NCBI GenBank assembly: GCA_913055735.1
Contig: CAJXKD010000001.1
Coordinates: 372,001-436,000 of the forward strand
Source of the DNA: an uncultured Rhodospirillales bacterium
GTDB taxonomy: Bacteria > Pseudomonadota > Alphaproteobacteria > Rhodospirillales > UBA2165
DNA: 64,000 nt
Reading direction: 5' to 3'
This document shows positions 54,045-61,703 of the stretch, one piece after another. A model generated the notes under the pieces. That model saw only the letters and a list, made by a program, of their open reading frames with translations, had not been told where the DNA came from and did not search any database. The translations under genes and the position numbers were made by a program. Each line of letters begins with the position of its first letter. Position 1 is the first letter of the stretch.

Positions 54045-54787
54045 TAGTGCGCTCCCAGGTAGGCATCGATGACCCGCTGATCATCGCGGAGGACATCGGG
54101 CGGACCATCGGCCAGCAGCTGCCCATGCGCCAAACAGTAGATGTGCTCGGCCAGGTTCATGATCACCCTCATATTGTGTTCGATCACCAACAACGTGATG
54201 CCGAGATCCGCGTTGGCCCGTTTCAGCCGGTCGATGATTCCGTTGATCAGGGTCGGATTGATGCCGGCCGTCGGTTCATCCAACAACAGCAGCTTGGGTT
54301 CGTTCATCAGCGCCATGGCGAACTCCAAGAGCTTTTGCTGGCCGAAAGATAAATCGCCGGCGAAAAGAAGCCGCTTGGAATAAAGTCCGACAAAATCAAG
54401 CAGTTGTTCCGCCTTCTCCATGTCTTCGGCGCGGTGATCCCGGAACAGCCCCAGAAACCCCTCGTCTCGCGTGGGGGTCGAGATGAGCATGTTCTCGACA
54501 CACGTCATCTCACCGTAAATCCGGGTCTGCTGAAACGTTCGCAGCATCCCCAATCGGGCGATATCGGGCACCCGTAGGCTGGAGATCTCCTTGTCTTGGA
54601 ACCGAATGGAGCCGCCATCGATGGGGTGGTAGCCGACGATAGAATTGAACAACGTCGTCTTACCCGACCCATTAGGACCGATGAGACCGATGATGGCACC
54701 TTCGGGAACTTGGATGGAGATATCGTCGTTAGCCACCACGCCGCCGAAGGTTTTGGACACGTTGGAAACTTCGAGAAGCTGGCTCAT
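54044..54787 (-). CDS. livG: branched-chain amino acid-type ABC transporter ATPase (LivG-like)
   Basis: 247 aa. Walker A is LIGPNGSGKTTL, signature LSFGQQKLLEFAMALMNEP, Walker B LLLLDEPTAGINP, and TLLVIEHNMRVIMNLAEHI is the His switch. The length and the order of motifs match LivG. Starts with an ATGA overlap with the livM stop, so it is translationally coupled. Forms the ATPase dimer with LivF at the inner membrane. Confidence 0.95.
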   Translation of the reverse strand: MSQLLEVSNVSKTFGGVVANDDISIQVPEGAIIGLIGPNGSGKTTLFNSIVGYHPIDGGSIRFQDKEISSLRVPDIARLGMLRTFQQTRIYGEMTCVENMLISTPTRDEGFLGLFRDHRAEDMEKAEQLLDFVGLYSKRLLFAGDLSFGQQKLLEFAMALMNEPKLLLLDEPTAGINPTLINGIIDRLKRANADLGITLLVIEHNMRVIMNLAEHIYCLAHGQLLADGPPDVLRDDQRVIDAYLGAH

Positions 54788-55842
54788 GCTTCACCCTCCC
54801 CCCGGACATTCATATCGTTCAGGGGCGTTTCCTCGACCCGATGCCCGAAACGCTCCGGCCATTGTTCGCGCAGAAATCCCATGATGCCCTGCGGAAAGAA
54901 GACGACGATCACGACGATCAGCGCGCCGAGGGCGACCTGTTGCCATTGCAACAGATAGATCCAAAAAACCTCTTTGAAGATCAAAAAGACGATCGCACCA
55001 ACCACCGGCCCCCAGATGGTGCCCTTGCCGCCGAGAATGGCCATCAGCACCATCCAGACGCCGAAGGTCACGCCGGCGAACGCCGTATCGCGCGGATCGA
55101 TAAAGCCGATCAGCAAACCGACCGGGCCGCCCACGAGACCGAGGAAAAAGGCCGACACCATCCAAGACATGGTTTTGTAATGTGTGGTCGGCAGGCCCAT
55201 GGCCTCGGCTTTGTCTTCGTCATCACGGATCGCGTTGATCGCCAAACCGAAGCGCCCGCGGTACAGCCACTTGTAGGCAAAGAAGGCGATCACCGTGATT
55301 GCAAAGAAAACGAAATAGAAAAACAGGGACCGGCTGCCCATGGCGTCGGGGAAAACCGGCGCGGCAACACCCGATCCGGCACCGATAAAGTCCCAGCCCG
55401 CGGCCAACTCGCCCGCCGCAATACCGAGACCCAGCGTGCCGATGGCGAAATAGTGACCGCGCAGCCCGAGGATTCCCGATCCGAGGATGATGGCGAGGAT
55501 CGCCGACGCGATACCGCCGGCGATCGTGCCCAGAGCAAGACCGATGATGTATTGATGGGTTGAGAAGGTGAATGCCTTTTCGCCACCGGGCGCGGTGTAT
55601 TCGGCGACATTGTAGCTATAGCCTACCATGACGACGATGCAGACATACATGCCGACGCCGAAATAGAGGATGTTGCCGAAACTGTTGTAGCCCATCTGCC
55701 CGCCCTGGGCGTCCCAGGTGAGGGCAAACAAGATAAACAACCACGCAAAAGCGAACTGCGCGACATATGCCGGGAACACAAACGGCGCAACCAAGCCGAC
55801 GATGGCCACAAGCCCGTAAAGGAGAGGTTTGTTGGCGGTCAT
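54784..55842 (-). CDS. livM: branched-chain amino acid-type ABC transporter permease (LivM-like)
   Basis: 352 aa with about ten hydrophobic segments. LALGTIAGGIASAILAIILG, GLRGHYFAIGTLGLGIAAGE and FAYKWLYRGRFGLAINAIRDDE are LivM features (LivM permeases carry the GRxxxAIRDDE loop that contacts the ATPase). Starts with an ATGA overlap with the livH stop. It is one of the two membrane subunits that pass the ligand inward. Confidence 0.95.
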   Translation of the reverse strand: MTANKPLLYGLVAIVGLVAPFVFPAYVAQFAFAWLFILFALTWDAQGGQMGYNSFGNILYFGVGMYVCIVVMVGYSYNVAEYTAPGGEKAFTFSTHQYIIGLALGTIAGGIASAILAIILGSGILGLRGHYFAIGTLGLGIAAGELAAGWDFIGAGSGVAAPVFPDAMGSRSLFFYFVFFAITVIAFFAYKWLYRGRFGLAINAIRDDEDKAEAMGLPTTHYKTMSWMVSAFFLGLVGGPVGLLIGFIDPRDTAFAGVTFGVWMVLMAILGGKGTIWGPVVGAIVFLIFKEVFWIYLLQWQQVALGALIVVIVVFFPQGIMGFLREQWPERFGHRVEETPLNDMNVRGEGEA

Positions 55843-56741
55843 GTCAGATACCTCCGCTGACGGCGCAGCATCAGGCTCCGGTAAATCAATATGACCACCA
55901 TCAGGATGTAAACGAACGCGACCTGGAACTCGGCGCCGAGGATGAAACCGGCATAGTTCTCAAGCGCCCCCAACCCCAACGCGGACACGACGACGGCCCC
56001 GAGATTGCCGAGCCCCGCCACTACCACGATGAGGAACGACCGCACCGTATAGATGATACCGAGGAACGGTCCGATGACCGAGGTCATCACCACCAAAGCG
56101 CCGGCCGCACCGCAAATGGCGGCATTCAACGCGTAGGTCGTTGCATAGACCTTGTCTGTATCGACCCCCATGATGCGCGCCGCCCGCGCGTTCTGCGACG
56201 TGGCGCGAATGGCGCGTCCCATGCGCGACTGGCGCATAAACATCACGAGGATGCCGCCAAGCACGAACACCATCGCAAAAGCGATCAACCGGATCGGCGC
56301 GACGATGATCATGTCATCCATGAAGCCCCAGCTCTCCAGCCCCGGATCGGCGGTCTGAATATCGGCACCGAAGAAAACGTTCATCAGCTGTTGCAGCATG
56401 ATGGAAATGCCGAAGGTCGCCAGAATGGAAATGAACAAATCCCGGTCGACAATCCGGAAAATGACGATCTTGTAGATCACCCACCCGATCACATAGAGGG
56501 CAACGAACGACACCGGGATACCCCAAATCGGGCTGATTCCCGTTGTCGTGAAAAGAATATAGGTTATGAAGCCGCCGAGCAGGACGAACTCGCCCTGGGT
56601 TACGTTGATGATATTCATCACGCCCCAAACGAGGGCCATGCCGTAGGCAGGCATCGCGAGAATGGCACCGACCAACAAGCCGTCGATCAGCACCTGAAGC
56701 GCCAGTGGAGGCGCTTGAAAAAGAAGGAGCAGGTTATCCAT
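55839..56741 (-). CDS. livH: branched-chain amino acid-type ABC transporter permease (LivH-like)
   Basis: 300 aa with about eight hydrophobic segments. QVLIDGLLVGAILAMPAYGM, QGEFVLLGGFITYILF and MGRAIRATSQNARAARIMG (the ATPase-contacting loop) identify LivH. It is coupled to livM by an ATGA overlap. Lies downstream of the periplasmic binding protein and a stem-loop. Confidence 0.95.
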   Translation of the reverse strand: MDNLLLLFQAPPLALQVLIDGLLVGAILAMPAYGMALVWGVMNIINVTQGEFVLLGGFITYILFTTTGISPIWGIPVSFVALYVIGWVIYKIVIFRIVDRDLFISILATFGISIMLQQLMNVFFGADIQTADPGLESWGFMDDMIIVAPIRLIAFAMVFVLGGILVMFMRQSRMGRAIRATSQNARAARIMGVDTDKVYATTYALNAAICGAAGALVVMTSVIGPFLGIIYTVRSFLIVVVAGLGNLGAVVVSALGLGALENYAGFILGAEFQVAFVYILMVVILIYRSLMLRRQRRYLT

Positions 56742-56751
56742 GGAACGGGGA

Positions 56752-56780
56752 ACCGCCCGCCACCTGACGGCGCGGGCGGT
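56752..56780 (-). other. intercistronic stem-loop, ABC binding protein to livH
   Basis: ACCGCCCGC at 56752-56760 and GCGGGCGGT at 56772-56780 form a perfect 9-bp stem with an 11-nt loop, beginning 27 nt after the binding-protein stop on the transcribed strand. No U-tract. Likely limits permease expression relative to the binding protein. Confidence 0.72.
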
Positions 56781-56807
56781 CCTTATCCATTTTCTACATG
56801 GCGGCTC

Positions 56808-58040
56808 TTACATACCGGCCCGGAATTTGCCCGTCGCAAATTTGGTCGGGGCTACCGGGATGTATTTGCCGTCCTGGATTTGCCGCAGCACCATGGGCTT
56901 GGCGATATTCTTGCCCGCCGCGTCAAACTTTATCGGACCATAGAAGGTCTCCATTTGCGTCGCGGCAATAGCATCGCGGACCTTGTCGACATCGAACGAG
57001 CCCGCCTTCTCGAAGGCCTTGGTGTACACATAGACCGCTGCGCTCGATTCCGCCGACTGATAAGGCGGATTGTAGTCATAATCCTTGGCGAAGCGATTGT
57101 AGTAGTCCAGGGCGCTGCCGAATATCTGATCCTTATAAGCGAGATTTTCATCCCACTGGGTGGCACACAAAGTGCCTTCGGCGTGCGTTCCGAAGTTCTT
57201 TTCATCGGTGACCTTGGCCGCCTCGCAGTGGGTCATGGCGAGCATCGGAACCTTAACCTTCATCTCCGTCATTTGACGGATGGCCAGTGCCGCGCCCTTC
57301 GAGTGACCGGAAACCACCAAGAGATCGGGACGAAGCGCGCGGACCTTGTTGAGGCTCGACGCCATGTCGTTCAATTCCGGCGGCAGCTTGTCGTCGATGA
57401 TGATCTTCATGTTGTGCTCTTTGGCCTTCTCTACGACACCGAGCCGCACATCCTGCGAGAACGGGTCGTTTTCGAAAACCAGCGCCACCTTCACGCTGGA
57501 CGGGTCCTTGCCTTGCGCTTTGGCATGCTCGGCGGCCAGCGTGATCGATTCAGCCAGATATTGATCGGCGGTGTTTAGAACCGCGAACAGATACTTATAG
57601 CCCTGGGTGAACAGGGAACGCGCCGCGCCGTTGGCTTCGATCATGGGGATTTTGTACTTGTCGATGATCGGCGCCACCGCCTTCGTCAGACCGGAAGAGT
57701 ACGGGCCCAACATGAATTTGACGCCATCCTGCTGGATCAGCCGCTCGACGAGTTGCGCGCCGCGGGCCGGCGTCGATTCATCGTCGTAGTATTTGATATC
57801 GATCTTGTAGGTCTTGCCGCCGACAGTGACACCGCCGGCATCGTTGATCATCTTCTTGGCAAGCTCATAGCCGCGCTGGGTATGGTGACCGGCAGTTGAA
57901 TACTTGCCGGTCAGGCTCAAGGCAGCACCGAGGGTGATGGTATCGCCGTCCACACGTGCATCAGCCGGGGTCGACGCCATCAGCGCGGCGACCGCGGCGC
58001 CGGTAGCCAGATAGGCAAACTTGCGTGATAGGAATGTCAT
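56808..58040 (-). CDS. ABC transporter substrate-binding protein (LivJ/K type)
   Basis: 410 aa from the ATG at 58040 (GGGAG 8 nt upstream; the in-frame start at 58127 is not supported). Signal peptide ends at TPADA-RVD. ITLGAALSLTGKYSTAGHHT is the periplasmic-binding fold type I start (LivJ), with KYYDDESTPARGAQLVERLI and FMLGPYSSGLTKAVAPIIDK; the ligand-contacting Ser/Thr in SLTG and S-S-G are present. It is first in the operon and should carry amino acids, amides or short-chain acids. Substrate unknown. Confidence 0.93.
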   Translation of the reverse strand: MTFLSRKFAYLATGAAVAALMASTPADARVDGDTITLGAALSLTGKYSTAGHHTQRGYELAKKMINDAGGVTVGGKTYKIDIKYYDDESTPARGAQLVERLIQQDGVKFMLGPYSSGLTKAVAPIIDKYKIPMIEANGAARSLFTQGYKYLFAVLNTADQYLAESITLAAEHAKAQGKDPSSVKVALVFENDPFSQDVRLGVVEKAKEHNMKIIIDDKLPPELNDMASSLNKVRALRPDLLVVSGHSKGAALAIRQMTEMKVKVPMLAMTHCEAAKVTDEKNFGTHAEGTLCATQWDENLAYKDQIFGSALDYYNRFAKDYDYNPPYQSAESSAAVYVYTKAFEKAGSFDVDKVRDAIAATQMETFYGPIKFDAAGKNIAKPMVLRQIQDGKYIPVAPTKFATGKFRAGM

Positions 58041-58097
58041 AATCATCTCCCGTGAGTTGATAATTTTGTTTTGAAGCCCCCCAGGTTCGTGCCTGAT

Positions 58098-58115
58098 GTT
58101 GGGTTGTTGCCCAAC
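58098..58115. promoter_or_regulatory. dyad GTTGGG-N6-CCCAAC
   Basis: Perfect 6-bp arms (58098-58103 and 58110-58115) in the 257-bp region between the ABC operon (minus) and the CitE-like gene (plus). It may be an operator for one or both. Confidence 0.3.
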
Positions 58116-58297
58116 TATAGGGCGCATCGAATTCGATTCTCAAGAGGGATCGAGCGGAATCGCGCGCAATTCATGCAAATCTTTGAATTATTGGCCGAAT
58201 TCGGCTCCAAGCACGGCGGTCGGCATCTCCGAGGCCAGGAAACGGCAGTGGAATCGGGCCTTCGCGCCCGCTAATAATGGCGTCGCAAGGAGCGATT

Positions 58298-59152
58298 ATG
58301 ACCGAATACGCCATCCAACCCCGCCGCAGCCTGCTCTATCTTCCCGGCGCCCGGCCCGAAATGTATCCCAAGGCCCTCAAAAGCGGTGCCGACATCGTGT
58401 GCGTGGATTTGGAGGACGCGGTCTCCGCGGATGTGAAGGATGAGACCCGCGCCAATGTTTTCGCGCTGTTCGCGGAGCCTTATGACGGTGACGTCGAGCG
58501 GCTGATCCGCCTCAACGGCGTCGAAACGGACGCCGGCAAGGCCGATCTTGAGGCGCTATCGCAGGCCGAAATCCCGTTGGATGGGGTCGTCATACCTAAA
58601 TGTGCAGATCCCGACCACGTCACGATGGTCGAGGACGCCGCCTGGTCGCGCCATCCTGATCTGCGTATCCATCCGCTCATCGAGTCCGCGCAGGGCGCGG
58701 AGGCGGCCTTCGACATCGCCGCCGCCAGCCCGCGTGTCGGTTTCATCATGCTGGGATCGCAGGATATGGCCACGAGCCTCCGCGCCGATCACGCCTGGGA
58801 GCCGTTGCTCTATACGCGATCGCGGCTGGTCGCGGCGGCCGCCGCGCACGGCAAGGACGTGCTAGATGCGCCCTATTTCGACATCGGCGATCTCGATGGG
58901 CTCGCCGATGAAACGGAAAAGGTTCGCGCTCTCGGGTTCGTCGGCAAGTCGGCCATTCATCCCAAGCAGATCGAAACCATCAACGGCATCTTCTCGCCGA
59001 ACGCCGACGAGGTCGACCGGGCACGTAATCTCGTCGCCAAATTCGAAGGCCAGGATCTCGCCGCGGTGATGATCGACGGTGAATTCATGGAACCGCCCAT
59101 CATCGCGCGCCTCAAACGGATCATCGCCATCGCCGACCGCATCGGCCTATAA
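58298..59152 (+). CDS. HpcH/HpaI aldolase-citrate lyase family protein (CitE-like)
   Basis: 284 aa from the ATG at 58298 (AAGGAGCG upstream). RRSLLYLPGARPEMYPKALK, DIVCVDLEDAVSADVKDETR (metal and Arg loop) and GFVGKSAIHPKQIETINGIF are the CitE/malyl-CoA lyase features. It cleaves or forms a C-C bond in a CoA ester or hydroxy acid, e.g. malyl-CoA, citramalyl-CoA or (S)-citramalyl-type substrates. The next gene starts 32 nt on; the pair is likely an operon. Its place beside a Liv-type importer suggests a role in using the imported compound. Confidence 0.9.
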   Translation: MTEYAIQPRRSLLYLPGARPEMYPKALKSGADIVCVDLEDAVSADVKDETRANVFALFAEPYDGDVERLIRLNGVETDAGKADLEALSQAEIPLDGVVIPKCADPDHVTMVEDAAWSRHPDLRIHPLIESAQGAEAAFDIAAASPRVGFIMLGSQDMATSLRADHAWEPLLYTRSRLVAAAAAHGKDVLDAPYFDIGDLDGLADETEKVRALGFVGKSAIHPKQIETINGIFSPNADEVDRARNLVAKFEGQDLAAVMIDGEFMEPPIIARLKRIIAIADRIGL

Positions 59153-59183
59153 GAAAAACCACGAGAACCAGGAACTTCCTTCC

Positions 59184-59981
59184 ATGGCCAACGGCTTCCC
59201 CGAACGCACCCAAGCGCCACGCCTGCATGTCGACCAGGGCGGCAGCGGTGACACCGTCTATCTGCTGGTTCACGGGCTCAGCACCACCGGCGCGGTGTGG
59301 CGCGACCTCGCCAAGATCATCGAAGACATGGGCGCCGGACGCTGGATCGCGCCCGATCTACGCGGCCAGGGGAGTTCAGATTGGGCGCTGAGCTATGGCA
59401 TGGGTGAACAGACCATGGACGTAGTGCCGCTGGTACGCGACGCGGAACGCCTGATCGTCATCGGCCATTCCAAAGGCGGACTCGTCGCCATGCTGTTGGG
59501 CAGTGGCTGGTTCGGCGTCAACCCGGCCGGTGTCATCGTCCTCGGCTGCAAGACCACTTTCACCGATGAACAGTTCGCTCGGGTGATGGCCTATGCCGAG
59601 AAACCGGCGCGCTGGTTCGACAGTTTCGACGACGCGGCCGAACGCTACATGAAAGCCTCCGGCTTGATCGGCCTCGTCGACCCCGACGATCCGCGCACCG
59701 CGCGGGGTGTTGCCGAAGGGCCGGGCGGTTTCCGCCTTGCCGCCGATCCCATTTGCACGGTGCCGGGCGGCGATGCCGCCCCCTATTACGGCACGGTCAG
59801 GTGCCCGGTGGTGATGGCGACGGGCAGCGAAGATCATATCGCGCCGTCCGAACCCATGTTCGACCTGCATCCGGAAACGGTGGTGATCGAAGGGGCGCCG
59901 CACAATGTCCACGTCACCCATCCCAAAGAGGTCTGGAATCTGGTCGGGCGGCTCGAAGAGAAGATCAAAATGATCAATTAA
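59184..59981 (+). CDS. alpha/beta hydrolase fold protein
   Basis: 265 aa from the ATG at 59184. LLVHGLSTTGAVWRDLAKII gives the oxyanion-hole region, Ser96 the nucleophile (VIGHSKGGLVAML), Asp217 in GSEDHIAP and His240/His243 in GAPHNVHVTHP the rest of the triad. Its stop (59979-59981) overlaps the convergent stop of the 2H phosphoesterase gene. Substrate unknown; co-located with the CitE-like lyase. Confidence 0.9.
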   Translation: MANGFPERTQAPRLHVDQGGSGDTVYLLVHGLSTTGAVWRDLAKIIEDMGAGRWIAPDLRGQGSSDWALSYGMGEQTMDVVPLVRDAERLIVIGHSKGGLVAMLLGSGWFGVNPAGVIVLGCKTTFTDEQFARVMAYAEKPARWFDSFDDAAERYMKASGLIGLVDPDDPRTARGVAEGPGGFRLAADPICTVPGGDAAPYYGTVRCPVVMATGSEDHIAPSEPMFDLHPETVVIEGAPHNVHVTHPKEVWNLVGRLEEKIKMIN

Positions 59982-60589
59982 TTTGTGGCAGATATTTTAT
60001 CTTGTTCCACCGAAACGGGACGGTTCACCATCCAAGTTAAGTGAGACGCAAGCCTGTTAATTAGGCTGATGCGTTTCCAATCCGGGAGCGTTCGGACGAC
60101 GTCGACAGTCAATTCTTCATCTGCAACTTTCCGGAGTAGATCCTTATCAATTCCAAACCAGAGCCCCATTTCTTTCTGTCCGCTGATTGATTTTCTGGTC
60201 CGAACTGCACCAATCTCAAGCGAAAAAAACATTCGGGTCTGATTTAAGGAACTATATAACTTTTCGGCAAACTCACGAGACGGACCATCATAGATCGTGA
60301 TATGCGGATTGAATCCAAAATCCTTTTTGCTCCAGTGTTTCTTGAGAAATTCAGAGCCACACCTGAGAAACACCGTATTCTGACCAGACTCAAAAAAATT
60401 GCCTACACCGACAACCGAAACTTCAGTACCAATCAGTGATAGCGGCAAGTTTTCACTCGCGATCATCGTCGGTCCCTGAATTGTAATGTGTGCAGAATCT
60501 TTCTCTAGTGGGTTCGCGATATATACCATTGCGTCCAAGCATGCTTGGATTTCCAGGCTCTGAAAATATAAGACAACGAACCAGCGCAT
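59978..60589 (-). CDS. 2H phosphoesterase (LigT/2'-5' RNA ligase-like)
   Basis: 203 aa. Two HxT motifs are clear: His34/Thr36 in SAHITIQG and His96/Thr98 in NPHITIYD, the diagnostic pair of the 2H phosphoesterase fold, which acts on 2',3'-cyclic or 2',5'-linked phosphodiester bonds of RNA or nucleotides. The N-terminus MRWFVVLYFQSLEI fits that family. Residues about 103-203 form an extra charged domain (GAVRTRKSISGQKEMGLWFG) not part of the minimal fold. The gene follows the nucleotidyltransferase by 11 nt and shares its AT-rich composition; no Shine-Dalgarno is visible, which suggests coupling. Its stop overlaps the hydrolase stop. Confidence 0.82.
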   Translation of the reverse strand: MRWFVVLYFQSLEIQACLDAMVYIANPLEKDSAHITIQGPTMIASENLPLSLIGTEVSVVGVGNFFESGQNTVFLRCGSEFLKKHWSKKDFGFNPHITIYDGPSREFAEKLYSSLNQTRMFFSLEIGAVRTRKSISGQKEMGLWFGIDKDLLRKVADEELTVDVVRTLPDWKRISLINRLASHLTWMVNRPVSVEQDKISATN

Positions 60590-60600
60590 TAATGATTCTA

Positions 60601-61581
60601 TTAAATAATTAAGTAACGGAGCTGTTCACTATTTGCGACAGCTCTTAATAGAAGGTGGATAAGATTTCCGAAATTCCTAGCCCTGGTAAAGGCTTCATCT
60701 CGTGTTTTTCGGTCTCCTATCCACTCTAAGACCTCTTTCTCCTCCCGACCAGTCATTTCTAAAAACCACGCATAGTGCTGCCCTATTTCGTCTATACGCT
60801 GAGAAAGATCATCTGACGACCGGTCGAGGCTATCCAGCCTTTGCAGGGGGGTCTGCTCAACGACCTCCAGGATTTTCTGCGGATCAATAGCTCCTTTAAT
60901 CGCCATTATTGAAATAATCATAGAGTAACAAATAAGTAACCGACTAAATTTCAGCTTAAAATTAGCCAAGTGCGAGCGATTCTTTTGATAATCTGAAATA
61001 TCCCCGCCTCTATTTCTACGGTGCTCAAAATTTAAACAAAGTGTCCTCCAGAATCTCTGAATGTCATTGACCAAGAAAATCGGAAGAAAATCTTTTTCAT
61101 GGTCATGATAATCTCTGAAATATGAGTCAATTATCTCACCAATCGCCTTATTGTATATTCCTTCGTTAAATATTGAGACGCTCTCCAATAACAATAACAT
61201 TCTCGCTGTAAATAAATTTCGGTAGTCATCCTCATGCCCACCCAAAAGATTTAGGATGTCGTCCAAGTAATGGACTTGGAGATAAATCCCGCCCTTCGTA
61301 AATTCTGGAAACTTGAGCTTTCTACAGGCTTTGACAACTGCCGCGTCTGTCAGAGATTTTTCAACAACCGAAATTGCATTTTTTTTCTCTGAACCTTGCC
61401 GCACGAAAAACAGGTCGAGATCCGAGTATCTCGAAGCCTCGAAACGACCATAAGACCCCGTTGCATAGATGCACGTGTCCGCAACGATATCTGGGTTTCC
61501 TGCAATTGCCTTTTCTAGTTGGCCTATCCTGTCGACGGCAAATTCACGTCGATCCTTGATCGTCTGGATATCGCAGATCAT
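60601..61581 (-). CDS. nucleotidyltransferase with large helical C-terminal domain
   Basis: 326 aa. The polymerase-beta-type active site is YATGSYGRFEASRYSDLDLF: Gly42-Ser43, then Asp54 and Asp56, the two metal-binding acidic residues. A third carboxylate may be Asp107/Asp108 in QVHYLDDIL. About 190 residues of helical sequence follow (FLVNDIQRFWRTLCLNFEH, then SRLLICYSMIISIMAIKG), larger than the minimal MNT antitoxin and without the HD/ACT domains of GlnD. It would transfer a nucleotidyl group from NTP to a protein, RNA or small acceptor. Composition is AT-rich (19 G/C in the 60 bases 61141-61200). First gene of a pair with the 2H phosphoesterase. Confidence 0.8.
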   Translation of the reverse strand: MICDIQTIKDRREFAVDRIGQLEKAIAGNPDIVADTCIYATGSYGRFEASRYSDLDLFFVRQGSEKKNAISVVEKSLTDAAVVKACRKLKFPEFTKGGIYLQVHYLDDILNLLGGHEDDYRNLFTARMLLLLESVSIFNEGIYNKAIGEIIDSYFRDYHDHEKDFLPIFLVNDIQRFWRTLCLNFEHRRNRGGDISDYQKNRSHLANFKLKFSRLLICYSMIISIMAIKGAIDPQKILEVVEQTPLQRLDSLDRSSDDLSQRIDEIGQHYAWFLEMTGREEKEVLEWIGDRKTRDEAFTRARNFGNLIHLLLRAVANSEQLRYLII

Positions 61582-61650
61582 GAATCACTTCTCGAAAAAT
61601 GGATGTCAGCGTGGCGCTTTAGAAAAGGAGAAAGGAAAATGTCGTAAATG

Positions 61651-61667
61651 CCTTCTATGATAGAAGG
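61651..61667. promoter_or_regulatory. dyad CCTTCTA-TGA-TAGAAGG upstream of the NTase gene
   Basis: Perfect 7-bp arms (61651-61657 and 61661-61667) about 70 nt upstream of the NTase start and within the 122-nt gap to the IOR stop. It may be an operator for the cassette or the remnant of a terminator for IOR; no U-tract was seen. Confidence 0.35.
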
Positions 61668-61703
61668 AACGCAACCAGTTTTACAACTCGAAGTCTAAAT
61701 TCT

